Assembly: GCA_035295745.1 (NCBI GenBank)
Contig: DATGIL010000014.1
Location: 1 to 64,000, forward strand
Source: JAIQFL01 sp035295745
GTDB lineage: Bacteria > Acidobacteriota > Terriglobia > Bryobacterales > Bryobacteraceae
DNA: 64,000 bases
Reading direction: 5' to 3'
Shown: in pieces, positions 36,967 to 46,651 of the stretch
How positions within the stretch are numbered: position 1 is the first letter of the stretch
Layout: each line of letters opens with the position of its first letter
The notes under the pieces: generated by a model
Databases searched by the model: none
What the model saw: the letters and a program-made list of their open reading frames with translations, nothing else
What the model was told of the DNA's origin: nothing
Program-made: the position numbers and the translations under genes

Positions 36967-37842
36967 ATGAGCAGAGTACATGATGCGTTGCGGCGGGCCG
37001 AAAACGGTGCTTTGCCGGAAGATGCTGCACCGGTCACGACGTTGCCCACGGAACCGAGGAACCCGGAGTTTTTGAAGGTCAATCACGCGCCGTCGGTCCT
37101 CACGCCGATCCGCCTGAATATTAACGCCGGGATGTTGGCCGACGCTCCTCTGGTCCCGTTTCAACCGGCGCCCGAATCTCACCTCCTGGATCTCAATAAC
37201 TCGCACGACACCCCGGCCGAAGAATTCCGCACGCTCCGCACCCGACTAAACCATCTTCAAACACTGCAACCCCTGCACACGGTTCTGGTGACCAGCCCGT
37301 CGCCCGCAGAAGGAAAGACCTTCACCGCGGTCAACCTGGCACTGGCGCAGGCGCATCTTGCGGAAAGCTCCGTCCTGCTCGCCGACTTCGACTTACGCCG
37401 GCCGGTGATTCACAATCTGTTTCAAGTGGAGCGCGAACCCGGCCTCTCGGATTTTCTGACCGGGCAGTGTTCGTTCCCGCAGGCATTGCGCCGGATCGAA
37501 GGGCGGAATCTCTATCTTCTGCCGGCAGGATCGATGGTGAAGAATCCGCTCGAGTTGTTGAATATGCGCCAGTCCAAGGTGCTGTTCGAAGAATTACCGC
37601 GGGCGTTCAATTGGGCCATCTTCGATACGCCGCCCCTCTTGTTTTCGGCTGACGCCAATCTGCTGGCGACCTTGGCGGACGGCACGATTCTCGTGGTCAA
37701 AATCGGCACCACGACGTTTGACAACGTCACGCGCGCGATGCAGTCTCTTTGCGAGAACAACGTCCTCGGCATCGTCGCCAATGGCGCCCGCGCCTCGGAG
37801 CTGTACAACAAGTACACCTACTATTACTCCAAGGCGGAATAA
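36967..37842 (+). CDS. Tyrosine-protein kinase, CpsD/BY-kinase type
   Basis: 291 residues. The Walker A (SPSPAEGKTFTAVNLALAQA), Walker A-prime (LLADFDLRRPVIH) and Walker B (NWAIFDTPPLLF) motifs identify a bacterial tyrosine kinase of the CpsD/CapB class. The C-terminus carries a tyrosine cluster (LYNKYTYYYSKAE), the site of autophosphorylation. It works with the chain-length protein at the inner face of the membrane. It is the last gene before a strong terminator; no glycosyltransferases follow. Confidence 0.93.
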   Translation: MSRVHDALRRAENGALPEDAAPVTTLPTEPRNPEFLKVNHAPSVLTPIRLNINAGMLADAPLVPFQPAPESHLLDLNNSHDTPAEEFRTLRTRLNHLQTLQPLHTVLVTSPSPAEGKTFTAVNLALAQAHLAESSVLLADFDLRRPVIHNLFQVEREPGLSDFLTGQCSFPQALRRIEGRNLYLLPAGSMVKNPLELLNMRQSKVLFEELPRAFNWAIFDTPPLLFSADANLLATLADGTILVVKIGTTTFDNVTRAMQSLCENNVLGIVANGARASELYNKYTYYYSKAE

Positions 37843-37874
37843 GACGCGACGGCTGCCATTGTTTCCAAAAAAGG

Positions 37875-37900
37875 AAAACGGGTACCTCGGTACCCGTTTT
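37875..37900 (+). terminator. Strong Rho-independent terminator of the exopolysaccharide unit
   Basis: AAAACGGGTACC (37875-37886) pairs perfectly with GGTACCCGTTTT (37889-37900) around a 2-base loop, 12 bp in all, ending in a T-run. It shows the unit stops after the kinase gene. Confidence 0.92.
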
Positions 37901-37987
37901 GCCGGCCCCATCAGACGGATTGCCGCCCGGAGTGCGGCGCGACCTCACGGTCCCGGCTCGTATCCTACCCAAAGTCGCGGATCATAA

Positions 37988-38128
37988 CCTACCCAAATAC
38001 GTTCGAGTGCGTGCGATTGCGAGCCGCGCGCGTAAGCAAGCGATGCCCGATCGCCCGAAAATCACTCCCTTACGGTCGTGGCTCGTTGCGAGCCGCGCGC
38101 GTAAGCAAGCGATGCCTGATCAGAGGGC
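37988..38128 (-). repeat. Interspersed palindromic repeat, reverse orientation
   Basis: Two partial copies of the same family as the 27.5-kb array, inverted: ACCTACCCAAATACGTTCG, GAGCCGCGCGCGTAAGCAAGCG and CTCCCTTACGGTCGTGGCTCG. The second copy begins again with GAGCCGCGCGCGTAAGCAAGC. A short CAGTCT/CTCAGT tandem follows to 38165. The rest of 37901-38242 holds no gene. Confidence 0.85.
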
Positions 38129-38242
38129 CGAGACGCTCCCTCAGACTCAGTCTCAGTCTCAGACGCTGTGAAGAACCCCGGAGGCAGGCGGCCCGCTCGC
38201 GGGCGATTCTTTCACGTCATTCAGGCTGGAGGGTGCGCCCAA

Positions 38243-39307
38243 TCACTTCGCCTGAATATCCATTTCGTCCAGCTTCTTGCCGTCGATCGCGATCGCCTCG
38301 ATGTGCGCCTTCTTTCCCTGCACGCTCACCGATAGATAATTCTCGCTCTTCACGACCTTCTGCGTGATCTCGGCCGGCGGCTTGTCCACATCATACAGAG
38401 GAGCTCCGCCACCGCCCGCCACCAGGTAGTGAATGCCGTTCTTCAAATAGTGCTGGTAGTTGTGATCGTGCCCGAAGAATGCCACGGAAACGTGATATTT
38501 CTCGAACATCGGGACCAGCGCCGTCATGTGGGGATTACTGCCCTGCCGGCTGGTCACCGCTGTGAACGGCGGGTGGTGCGCCGCGATGAAACGGTAGTCG
38601 GCGCTCTGGCTGTTCTGCAGGTCCTCCTCCAGCCACTTGGTCTGCTCCGCCCAATAGGCATCGCGCTGCCGCGGAGTCGGACCCACGTTCCCGATGTCGC
38701 TGTTCAGCACGATGAAGTGCGCGTTACCCCAGTTGAAGGAATAGTACGGCGACGAGGCCTGGAAGAATTCGAAAAAGTCATGCGAATTCCGCTCATGATT
38801 CCCGAGCGATGGGAAGAAGACTGTGTGCCGCAGCAGTTCCTTCTCGATATCGAAGAAAATCGGCCACAGCGAGTTGTCGTTGCCGTTCTCCACCATGTCG
38901 CCCGTCTGCACAACGAAATCCGGCATCCCATGTTTCAGCAACGTGTCGATCACCTGCCGATGCACGTCGTGACGCGTCCGGTTGTCGCCATAGACGACGA
39001 ACTGAAACGGCTCGCCTCCGGTGGGCGGGGTCTTGAATGAGCCTTTGCCGGCTTCCTGCCCCGACGCGTCGTATTCATACCTGGTATTCGGCTGGAGCCC
39101 GGTCAGTGTGGTTTGCTCCACGCGAAACGACGGCGACTTACGAGCCGGCCCCGACGGCGGGTGCAGCGTCAGCTCGTCGCTCTGTACCAGCCAGACCACG
39201 GTGGCGGAGCGAGCCGTCGCATTGACCACCATGGGGCCGCCGACGATCTTATCTGCGGCGCCGGACGTGGCGGCACCCACAAGGAAGAGTACGAGCAGTT
39301 TGCGCAT
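38243..39307 (-). CDS. Secreted metallophosphoesterase (purple acid phosphatase-like)
   Basis: 354 residues with a signal peptide (MRKLLVLFLVGAATSGAA). A fibronectin-like N-terminal domain (NTRYEYDASGQEAGKGSF) precedes the calcineurin-type core. Metal motifs are visible in order: VVYGDNRTRHD, VQTGDMVENG, SLGNHERNSHD, AAHHPPF and FFGHDHNYQ. A purple acid phosphatase-type extracellular phosphatase is the simplest reading. The gene has a good TATAAT box upstream at 39342-39347. Confidence 0.9.
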   Translation of the reverse strand: MRKLLVLFLVGAATSGAADKIVGGPMVVNATARSATVVWLVQSDELTLHPPSGPARKSPSFRVEQTTLTGLQPNTRYEYDASGQEAGKGSFKTPPTGGEPFQFVVYGDNRTRHDVHRQVIDTLLKHGMPDFVVQTGDMVENGNDNSLWPIFFDIEKELLRHTVFFPSLGNHERNSHDFFEFFQASSPYYSFNWGNAHFIVLNSDIGNVGPTPRQRDAYWAEQTKWLEEDLQNSQSADYRFIAAHHPPFTAVTSRQGSNPHMTALVPMFEKYHVSVAFFGHDHNYQHYLKNGIHYLVAGGGGAPLYDVDKPPAEITQKVVKSENYLSVSVQGKKAHIEAIAIDGKKLDEMDIQAK

Positions 39308-39341
39308 AGACGTGGCTTAACGGATTTTTCTGCGGGACTCC

Positions 39342-39347
39342 ATTATA
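39342..39347 (-). promoter_or_regulatory. TATAAT -10 box of the metallophosphoesterase gene
   Basis: On the minus strand TATAAT is 35 bases upstream of the phosphatase ATG, with CTTCAT 17 bases further up as a weak -35. Confidence 0.5.
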
Positions 39348-39405
39348 GTATCCCTGTGTTACAGATGAAGAACAGGACGCCGGCTTTTTGCGGTTTCGGG
39401 GGGCC

Positions 39406-41355
39406 TCAGGCGCCGGCGTGGGTGGCGTTCAGCCGTTCAAGCGCCATCTTGCTGGCGTGATCGAGCTCAGTTCCCTGGAAGGCCACGACACGCGCCCGCA
39501 TCTTCTTGCGAAACTCGGGCACCTGGGCCAGCCATCCCAGAAACGCGATGCACTCCGTCCGCAAGTCGAACTCAAAGCGCTCGCGATGGTAGGCGATGTC
39601 GCCCACCGCGTCCGCCAGTTTGGAAACCGCGGACGGCTGAGCCGCAAACTCCGGAAGCACATCGTCCGAAGCGTAACGAAGGAAGCCGCGAACCGGATCG
39701 GCCAGGATTGCTTGCTTGAGTAGATCGGGCAATGACGGATCCTTCAAAAATCGCGTGTAAATCGAAAGGAAGTCGGGAATTGTACCGAAGAAGCGCCGGA
39801 TCGCATCTTTTCGGATGGCGATCGGCGTGGCGCCCGAAGAATCGTTCCATCGGTACCAGCGATAGATCGCGTTGAATACCGTAGACCGCACTTTGACGTC
39901 GCCCGGCCGGAAAGCCACGCCCACCAGAAATCGATGCAGATCCTCGTCTCCGTACTCGTTCAGTTGAAACTCCGCGAATCCGCACAGCTCCTTCTGCACT
40001 TCCGGATCCGCCGCGTTCCAACGGCGCGGAACGAAGTCAGCGGGCATTCGGTCCGCCTTCGCGATGTCCTTCATGCCGAACTGATCGGCGCGAAACACCT
40101 GATGCTCCAGCATCCAGTCCCCGAATCGAGCGAGTGCTTCGGGCGGCAGTCCCGCCTGCTGAAGAATCGCCTGATACGACGAAGGGTCGCCGAACGCAGC
40201 ATCCGCGAGGCGTTCGACCTCGTCGGGAGGACAGCCCCAGCACAACACCCGAATTGCCGCACGACGAGCCTCCCGCGATTCGGAGTTCCGGGCCACCGTG
40301 TAGAGCGCCTCACGTAGGACAGGCGCGGGTTGCCCGCGCCTGACCAGTCCGCGCAGGATCGCCACTTGCCGATCGGCAGACGCCCCGGCCACCACATCGC
40401 TTAACGAAGATACGTCCTCCAGCTCGATCAGCCGCTTGGCCGCCGTCGCTCGCTCCAACTCGTCGTCACTGCGCAAAGCCGCTCGCAGCACGTCGCCGTC
40501 GCCGGCCGCGAGTGCTGCCATAAAGCGGATCTCCGGATCGCTCGACGCCACCGCTTCCGCGGGCAATTCACAACCCTCCACGCGCATCAAAGCGAGACGC
40601 ACAGCGGCCGGCAGCTTCAGTGGGCAGTCGCGGAGCGCCTGCAACAGCAAAGGATATCCGTAATCGAGTACCGGCCCCTCCAGCGCACGCCATCCGCTGA
40701 GCGCCAGTGCGGTTTCGCTCCGCAAGGGAATGTCAGTAGCTCTCAGCATCGACGCCACCTCGCTCTGGGCGGACCAATCGCCCAGATTCATCCGTACAAT
40801 GACGGCCAGGCTGATCGTGAGTCCAAGCGGAGTCGCAGCCTGAATTGCCTTCACTGTGGCGAGATTCTCCCAGCGGATGCCCGATGGCAAAGTAGGCACT
40901 TCCGGCCCCATAGACGCGGAAAACTTCTCCAGGCGCTCGTCGGGCCACGGCAACTCGGCGACGAGTTCCTCCTCCAAGGCCGCGCTCCAGTGACGCTGAT
41001 GCAGAAAGTTCTCGAGGAAACGCACGTGATCGACGTGACGATTCAAAACCACAGCATGGCGCTGGTAAATGCGCGTAAAGTTGTCGACCTGGTCGGGATC
41101 GAGCTCGCCGATCAGTTTGGGAATACGGAAGCGATCGGTACCGGCCTCGCGGAGCATGCGCGCGGCGCCATAGAGCGACTCCTCCAGCACAGCCGCCCCA
41201 CAGCGACGGCAAAACTTTCCGGCTGGAGTCCACTTGGCGCACCAGAAGCAGCGGACTTCGTGTCGTACGGCCTGGCCGCACTCTATGCAGAGGTCCCCTG
41301 GCTTCCAGTCGACCGGTTGGGGATGGGAACAGACTTCACAGATGGCGCGCGGCAT
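39406..41355 (-). CDS. Zinc-ribbon protein with long alpha-helical (HEAT-like) region
   Basis: 649 residues. The N-terminus holds two zinc-ribbon modules: CEVCSHPQPVDWKPGDLCIECG and RCFWCAKWTPAGKFCRRCGA. The remainder is helical, with tandem helix pairs resembling HEAT-like repeats in the centre (DPEIRFMAALAAGDGDVL, ERATAAKRLIELED). No catalytic motif is recognised. It follows the smaller zinc-ribbon gene by 15 bases and shares its cysteine pattern. Such proteins may act as scaffolds; function is unknown. Confidence 0.75.
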   Translation of the reverse strand: MPRAICEVCSHPQPVDWKPGDLCIECGQAVRHEVRCFWCAKWTPAGKFCRRCGAAVLEESLYGAARMLREAGTDRFRIPKLIGELDPDQVDNFTRIYQRHAVVLNRHVDHVRFLENFLHQRHWSAALEEELVAELPWPDERLEKFSASMGPEVPTLPSGIRWENLATVKAIQAATPLGLTISLAVIVRMNLGDWSAQSEVASMLRATDIPLRSETALALSGWRALEGPVLDYGYPLLLQALRDCPLKLPAAVRLALMRVEGCELPAEAVASSDPEIRFMAALAAGDGDVLRAALRSDDELERATAAKRLIELEDVSSLSDVVAGASADRQVAILRGLVRRGQPAPVLREALYTVARNSESREARRAAIRVLCWGCPPDEVERLADAAFGDPSSYQAILQQAGLPPEALARFGDWMLEHQVFRADQFGMKDIAKADRMPADFVPRRWNAADPEVQKELCGFAEFQLNEYGDEDLHRFLVGVAFRPGDVKVRSTVFNAIYRWYRWNDSSGATPIAIRKDAIRRFFGTIPDFLSIYTRFLKDPSLPDLLKQAILADPVRGFLRYASDDVLPEFAAQPSAVSKLADAVGDIAYHRERFEFDLRTECIAFLGWLAQVPEFRKKMRARVVAFQGTELDHASKMALERLNATHAGA

Positions 41356-41370
41356 TCTGGTAGTTTGGGC

Positions 41371-41967
41371 CTATCGCCGCATCTTGCGAACGCGGCCCCA
41401 GAGCTGATCTTTCTCGTCGGCCGACATCGACTTCAGGCGCTTCGGAATTTCTTCCTTCGGCAAGCCTTCGTGGCGCAACAGAATTCCGAGGTCCAATTCC
41501 GCAGTGGCGACAAACTCGGCACCGCACGAGCGGCAGAACTTACCGGGACCGCTCGCCGAGCACCAGAAGCATGCCAGCACCGGCTCGGCCTGTTTGCCGC
41601 ACGAGATGCACAAATCGCCGCTCTTGTAGTCCTTCGGCTGTCGAGCCGAGCAGTAGAGGCAATGCACAATGTCCGCGCTGTCGAGGACTACACTTTGAGG
41701 CGCCGGCACAGAGACCGAAGCCACCGGCGTAACCCGCCCGACTGCCCAGTCCATGACTTTCACCGCGACCGGCTCCGGGATGTCGGCGACCAGTTCTCGC
41801 AAGGTGTCCGCGTCGCCGACCGTCTTCAAATCGTCGCGCGAAGCCACTCCCGCCGCGTTGAGCGCGTCAATCTGCTCCGCGGTCAGGCCCTTGGCTAACA
41901 AAATGCTTCGTTCCAGCGGTGAGAACTGTCGATCCACGGATACTCCTCCGATTCCATTAGACGACAT
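41371..41967 (-). CDS. Zinc-ribbon protein paralogous to the larger neighbour
   Basis: 198 residues. The N-terminal ~85 residues contain a helix-hairpin-helix-like stretch (KGLTAEQIDALNAAGVASRD). Two zinc-ribbon modules follow (CLYCSARQPKDYKSGDLCIS and CFWCSASGPGKFCRSCGA), matching those of the 649-residue protein downstream, and then a short helical tail containing LRHEGLPKEEIPKRL. It starts 13 bases after the symporter gene ends and so is probably in one operon with it. Function is unknown. Confidence 0.75.
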   Translation of the reverse strand: MSSNGIGGVSVDRQFSPLERSILLAKGLTAEQIDALNAAGVASRDDLKTVGDADTLRELVADIPEPVAVKVMDWAVGRVTPVASVSVPAPQSVVLDSADIVHCLYCSARQPKDYKSGDLCISCGKQAEPVLACFWCSASGPGKFCRSCGAEFVATAELDLGILLRHEGLPKEEIPKRLKSMSADEKDQLWGRVRKMRR

Positions 41968-41980
41968 CCGGCCGGTCTTA

Positions 41981-43180
41981 TTACCGGGGCGTCCAGATCT
42001 GCCAGTTGGCCATCGCGGTGATGATCATCGAATTCGTGAAATCGATCAAAAACGCGCCGACCACCGGCACAACTAGAAACGACCGCGGCGCCGGGCCGTA
42101 TTTCTCCGCCAACTCCTCCATGCACGCGATGGCGTTCGCCGTGATGCCCAGCATGAAGCCGCAGAATCCCGACGCCGTCACCGCCGATTCGTAATCGCGG
42201 CCCATCACCCAATACGACATGGTGACGCACATCAGCCAGCAGAGCGCCACCTGGGCCCCCAGAATCACTACCAGCGGCACGGCCAGGTGTGAGAGTTCCC
42301 ACAAACGCAAGGTCAGGAGCGCCATCACGATGAACAGGTACAGCGCGATCTTCCCCAACGCATCCACCTCGGGCTGCGAAATGCGGGCGAATCCGAAGCG
42401 ATCGTCCAGATTGCGAATGATTGCCGCCACGATCATCGCCCCGATGTAGCTCGGCAACAGAATTCCCAGCCTTTTCATCTCCAGACTGAGCAGATTGCCG
42501 ATCCCCATCGCGATTCCCATGACGACGACGGTCGGCAAGAGATTCTGCAGAGTGCCAGCTGCTACCTTTCGCGACTCGACTGGCCGATTCCCCACTCCGG
42601 CCGGAGACAGCTTGTGCTTTTGGATCAGCCAGCCTCCGATGTAGCCTCCGATCAGGCCTGCCACCGCAATCCCGAACGTCGCTGACGCCATCGCGACCGC
42701 AGCCGCGCCCACCACGCCCCGCTGCTCAAAGGTACCGCCCCACGCGATCGCCGTCGCCGGCCCGCCGGTCAACGCCACCGAACCCGCCAGAATTCCCAAA
42801 CGAGGATCCAGCGAGAGCGCCTTCGCGAGCCCCATTCCCAGCAGATTCTGCAAGACCGCGCCCACGCTCCCGATAGCCAGGAGCAAGACTACCTGCTTCC
42901 CCCCTTCACGCAGGAGCTTCAGACGTGCGCTCAGCCCAATGGTGGTCATGAACGCCACCATCAGCATGTCGCGCAGCACATCGTCCGCTTCGAGATTGAC
43001 GTAGCGGTCGTGGAATAGCAGGGCGAGCAGCGCAAACACCATGCCCCCGGCGATCGAAACCGGAATGTTCAGCCGGTCGAGCAACGGCACCCGGCGCTTC
43101 AGCCAACCGCCCAGCAGCACACCGCAGCAGGCCAATCCGAGCACCTGTACCGCACTCAGCTTCAAAGTCGGTATCATCAA
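41981..43180 (-). CDS. Sodium/glutamate symporter-like transporter (GltS family)
   Basis: 399 residues with about ten hydrophobic helices. The two-halved architecture and loop GGPATAIAWGGTFEQRGV resemble the reentrant loop motif of GltS-type symporters (GGHGTAAAxG), and the second half has a similar FMLGITANAIACM stretch. The family imports glutamate with sodium. Divergent from the M1 peptidase gene 50 bases away and leads the two zinc-ribbon genes; a functional link with them is unproven. Confidence 0.8.
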   Translation of the reverse strand: MMIPTLKLSAVQVLGLACCGVLLGGWLKRRVPLLDRLNIPVSIAGGMVFALLALLFHDRYVNLEADDVLRDMLMVAFMTTIGLSARLKLLREGGKQVVLLLAIGSVGAVLQNLLGMGLAKALSLDPRLGILAGSVALTGGPATAIAWGGTFEQRGVVGAAAVAMASATFGIAVAGLIGGYIGGWLIQKHKLSPAGVGNRPVESRKVAAGTLQNLLPTVVVMGIAMGIGNLLSLEMKRLGILLPSYIGAMIVAAIIRNLDDRFGFARISQPEVDALGKIALYLFIVMALLTLRLWELSHLAVPLVVILGAQVALCWLMCVTMSYWVMGRDYESAVTASGFCGFMLGITANAIACMEELAEKYGPAPRSFLVVPVVGAFLIDFTNSMIITAMANWQIWTPR

Positions 43181-43230
43181 GAATTCCGCGACACATTCTG
43201 CAGTATAGTAGGTCGCCAGAGGGGAGTTGG

Positions 43231-44886
43231 ATGAAGATCAGATTCGGGCGGACGGTCGCCGGCACGCTATTGGGAGTCGGTGTGTGGGCCACGCAAGCGG
43301 CCGCGGACAACTATCCCCGGCAACCGGGCGTCGATGCGCAGCACTACATCTTTCGCGTCACGCTCAACGACGAAAACGACGAGATCACGGGCGAAAGCAC
43401 GGCGATCCTCAAGTTCGTCAAGGATGGCGTCACGGAGGTCGCGCTCGATCTGACGTCGGCTGCGAACGGGAAGGGGATGACGGTAACGGAGGTGACTTCG
43501 GGCGGCGCAGCGGCCCACTTCACGCACACTGCAGATCGATTGAAGATCGCGTTGTCGCCCGCGCCGAAGGCGGGAGAGACGCGGCCGTTCACGGTGAAGT
43601 ATCACGGGATCGCGGCCACGGGCCTCCACATCCTGCAGAACAAATTCGGCGAGCGTTGTTTCTTTAGCGTAAACTGGCCGACCCTCGGCCGCCAATGGCT
43701 GCCCATGATCGATCACCCATCCGACAAAGCCACCAGCGAGTTCCTGATTACTGCGCCCGCGAAGTATCAAGTGGTGGCGAACGGTCTGCTGCAAGAGGTC
43801 GTAGAACTGGGCGACGGCCGCAGGATGACGCACTGGAAGCAGTCGGTGCCGATCGCGTCGTGGTTGAACAATATCGGGGTGGCGCAGTTTGCGATGCGCC
43901 GCTTCGGCGTCTCGGCCGGCATTCCGTTGGAAACCTGGGTGTTTCATCAGGATCGCGACAATGGCATCGTCACCTTCGAAACCCCAACGCGGCAGGCGAT
44001 TGAATTCTACAGCGATCACGTGGGGCCGTACCCCTACGAGAAACTCGCAGACGTGGAGGCGGCCGGCATGGGTGGCGGCATGGAGCACGCCAGCGAGATC
44101 TTCTACGGACAGACTTCCGTCACCAATCGTCCGGCGTTCGGATTGGTGGCGCACGAGATTTCGCACCAATGGTTCGGCGACTCGGTCACCGAAAAAGACT
44201 GGGACGATGCGTGGCTGAGCGAAGGCTTCGCCACCTATTTCGCCCTGCTCTGCACGGAATACTACCAGGGCCGCGAGCCGTTCGTCGCGGGACTGCAGCG
44301 CAGCCGCACCACCATCCTGGCCGCCGAAAAGCGCACACCCGGCGTGGCCGTGATCCACGACAATCTGCCGGAGATTCAAAACGGACGCGCTCCAGTGGGA
44401 ATCGTTTACCAGAAGGGCGGATGGTCGCTGCACATGCTGCGCGGCGAGATCGGCACAGACAAGTTCTGGGCCGGGATGCGTGAGTACTACAAGCGATTCC
44501 GCGACAGCAACGCGTCCACCGAGGATTTGCGCAAGGTGATGGAAGAGGTCTCTGGCCAGAAGCTCGACTGGTTCTTCCAGCAGTGGCTCTACAGGGCAGG
44601 ATCACCTGCCGTCGAGGGGGGATGGAGCTACAATCCGTCCTCGAAAAAAGTGGAGATCCAGCTCACACAGACTCAGGCTGGAGACGCCTTTCGCTTGCCG
44701 CTGGAGATTGGCATCAAGGCAGCGGGCGCAGCGTCGCCGAAAATCGTCAAAATCGAAATGACGCAGAAGCAACAGCGCTTCGACCTGGCCTCCGATCAGC
44801 AGCCCGCTTCCGTCGATCTGGATCCGAACACCTGGATCCTGATGGACGCGAAGTTCACACCGGCGAGCCAGAAGGCGGCCCAGTGA
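43231..44886 (+). CDS. M1-family metallopeptidase
   Basis: 551 residues with a signal peptide (ASP-type end at ATQAAADN) and a good ribosome site (AGGGGAG). It has the aminopeptidase motif GGMEHASEIFYG and the zinc site HEISH at residues 308-312 with the third ligand E331 in WLSEGFATYF. The domain order is the N-terminal beta sheet, catalytic thermolysin-like domain, and a C-terminal helical/beta part, shorter than full PepN. It trims peptides outside the cytoplasm. A TATAGT box lies at 43203-43208. It precedes an M24 peptidase by 8 bases. Confidence 0.92.
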   Translation: MKIRFGRTVAGTLLGVGVWATQAAADNYPRQPGVDAQHYIFRVTLNDENDEITGESTAILKFVKDGVTEVALDLTSAANGKGMTVTEVTSGGAAAHFTHTADRLKIALSPAPKAGETRPFTVKYHGIAATGLHILQNKFGERCFFSVNWPTLGRQWLPMIDHPSDKATSEFLITAPAKYQVVANGLLQEVVELGDGRRMTHWKQSVPIASWLNNIGVAQFAMRRFGVSAGIPLETWVFHQDRDNGIVTFETPTRQAIEFYSDHVGPYPYEKLADVEAAGMGGGMEHASEIFYGQTSVTNRPAFGLVAHEISHQWFGDSVTEKDWDDAWLSEGFATYFALLCTEYYQGREPFVAGLQRSRTTILAAEKRTPGVAVIHDNLPEIQNGRAPVGIVYQKGGWSLHMLRGEIGTDKFWAGMREYYKRFRDSNASTEDLRKVMEEVSGQKLDWFFQQWLYRAGSPAVEGGWSYNPSSKKVEIQLTQTQAGDAFRLPLEIGIKAAGAASPKIVKIEMTQKQQRFDLASDQQPASVDLDPNTWILMDAKFTPASQKAAQ

Positions 44887-44894
44887 GGGCAGCG

Positions 44895-46310
44895 ATGTTG
44901 CGATATCTGCTGCTTGCCGGGTTCGCTCTTCCACTGGCGGCGCAACCCGTCTTCACCGATGTCTTTCCACCCGAAGAGTATGCCGCGCGCCGCTCCCGCG
45001 TGATGGCGAAGGTCGGCGAAGGCGTCGCCATTCTTCAGGGCACAACTGAGCGCCCCGGGGAACAGCCTCTGCGGCAGAGCAACCAGTTCTTCTATCTCAC
45101 CGGAGTAGTGGAACCGCGCGCGCTGTTGATTATCGACGGTAAGGCGAAGCGTTCGACACTCTTTCTGAATCCGCGCAATGAGCGCCGCGAAAACAATATG
45201 TTCGGTCCCGGACTCTCACCGGGCGACGCCGCGGCGAAGGAGACCGGCATCGAGTCGGTCCTGCCGCGCGACGAATTCGCCAAAGCGCTCGCGGAGATAG
45301 CGAAGGATGGGCGTGCCATTTACACTCCCTATCGGCCGGAGGTACTGAGCAGCGCCTCTGCGGAAGGGCCAATCGCCCTGGCGAGAGCCAATAAGGCGGA
45401 CCCTTGGGACGGCCAGCCTACACGCGAGGAGGTATTCCGCGAGAAGTTGAAAGCAGTGGCGGCGCACTTCGAATTTGGAGACCTCGACCCGATCCTCGAC
45501 GAGATGCGAGGCACAAAGAGTCCACGCGAAATCGCCGTCATTCGCGAGGCGACCAGGATCGCGGGGCTCGGCATCATCGAGGCGATGCGCGACGCGCGGC
45601 CGGGTATGCATGAATACGAGTTGCAGGCAGACGCCGAGTTCGTCTTCAAGAAGTTCGGCTCCTATGGCGCTGCCTATTTCGCGTTGATCGCGACCGGCAA
45701 AAACACCTGGTATTCGCATTACCACAAGGACACCGCGGTCCTGGAGGATGGCGACCTGGTGCAGTTCGACTACGCTCCCGATTACAAGAACTACGCCTCG
45801 GACGTGACGCGAGTCTTTCCGGCAAACGGCAAATTCACGCCGCGCCAGCGTGAGTTCTACACCATCTATCTGCGCCTTTACCAGGCGCTGATGACGTCCA
45901 TCCAGGTGCATCAGCGGCCCAGCGAAATCATTAAGACGGCCGTCGGTAAGATGGACGCGATCATGGCGGCGTACACCTTCACCGATCCTAAGATCAAAGA
46001 CGCCGCGACGCGATTCGTCGAGCGCTATCGAACGAATCGTGGAAACAGTCTTGGGCACTCCGTAGGGATGGAGGTCCATGACGTGCGCAATCCCACCGCG
46101 ACCCTGGAACCGGGACAGCTATTCACCATAGAGCCGGCCATGCAAATCGCCGACGAGCATGTGGGCATCCGTCTGGAAGACATGATCCTGATTACAGAAA
46201 CTGGCTACGAGGATCTCTCGGCATTCGTGCCGATCGAAATCGACGACATCGAAAAGGTGATGGCAGAACCGGGCCTCAGCGACTCGATGTGGAAGCCCAA
46301 GGGCAAGTAG
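44895..46310 (+). CDS. Aminopeptidase P (M24B family), secreted
   Basis: 471 residues from ATG 44895, with GAGGG six bases upstream. A signal peptide (LRYLLLAGFALPLAAQ) is followed by the N-terminal AMP_N domain and the pita-bread catalytic core. The ligands are visible in order: VQFDYAPDYKNYASDVTR (two Asp), GHSVGMEVHD (His), FTIEPAMQI (Glu) and IRLEDMILITE (Glu). It removes N-terminal residues before proline. With the preceding M1 enzyme it forms a peptide-digesting pair. A small hairpin (CGGCTC-GCT-GAGCCG, 46321-46335) follows. Confidence 0.93.
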   Translation: MLRYLLLAGFALPLAAQPVFTDVFPPEEYAARRSRVMAKVGEGVAILQGTTERPGEQPLRQSNQFFYLTGVVEPRALLIIDGKAKRSTLFLNPRNERRENNMFGPGLSPGDAAAKETGIESVLPRDEFAKALAEIAKDGRAIYTPYRPEVLSSASAEGPIALARANKADPWDGQPTREEVFREKLKAVAAHFEFGDLDPILDEMRGTKSPREIAVIREATRIAGLGIIEAMRDARPGMHEYELQADAEFVFKKFGSYGAAYFALIATGKNTWYSHYHKDTAVLEDGDLVQFDYAPDYKNYASDVTRVFPANGKFTPRQREFYTIYLRLYQALMTSIQVHQRPSEIIKTAVGKMDAIMAAYTFTDPKIKDAATRFVERYRTNRGNSLGHSVGMEVHDVRNPTATLEPGQLFTIEPAMQIADEHVGIRLEDMILITETGYEDLSAFVPIEIDDIEKVMAEPGLSDSMWKPKGK

Positions 46311-46651
46311 AGTCCTCGATCGGCTCGCTGAGCCGGGATGCAGTGGAAGAATCGCCTGACAAGCCCGGCCTGGCACTCGGAATCGGAATCGCCTGCCCCC
46401 TTCACTGAAATTGCAGAACGATGGCGGCGCAGGCGTCGGAATGAATCCACCAGCATCAATGTACTCTCCTTCCCAGTCCTCAACCTCAACTTATGGAACG
46501 GGCCGTAGTACCTATCGGATGATTTCGAGGGCAATCGCTGGATTCGCGGCAAAAGTCCTGGCAGTCCACTGTACGGCTGGCACTGCCCTTTGAGACGAAG
46601 CGCCTATATCATGAACCTGTGGCTCCTGAGGCCGAGAATCAAACTGCATAA

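Noticed and set aside
43267..44433. A 388-codon minus-strand open frame
   Set aside because: Antisense of the M1 peptidase, which has a zinc motif on the plus strand.
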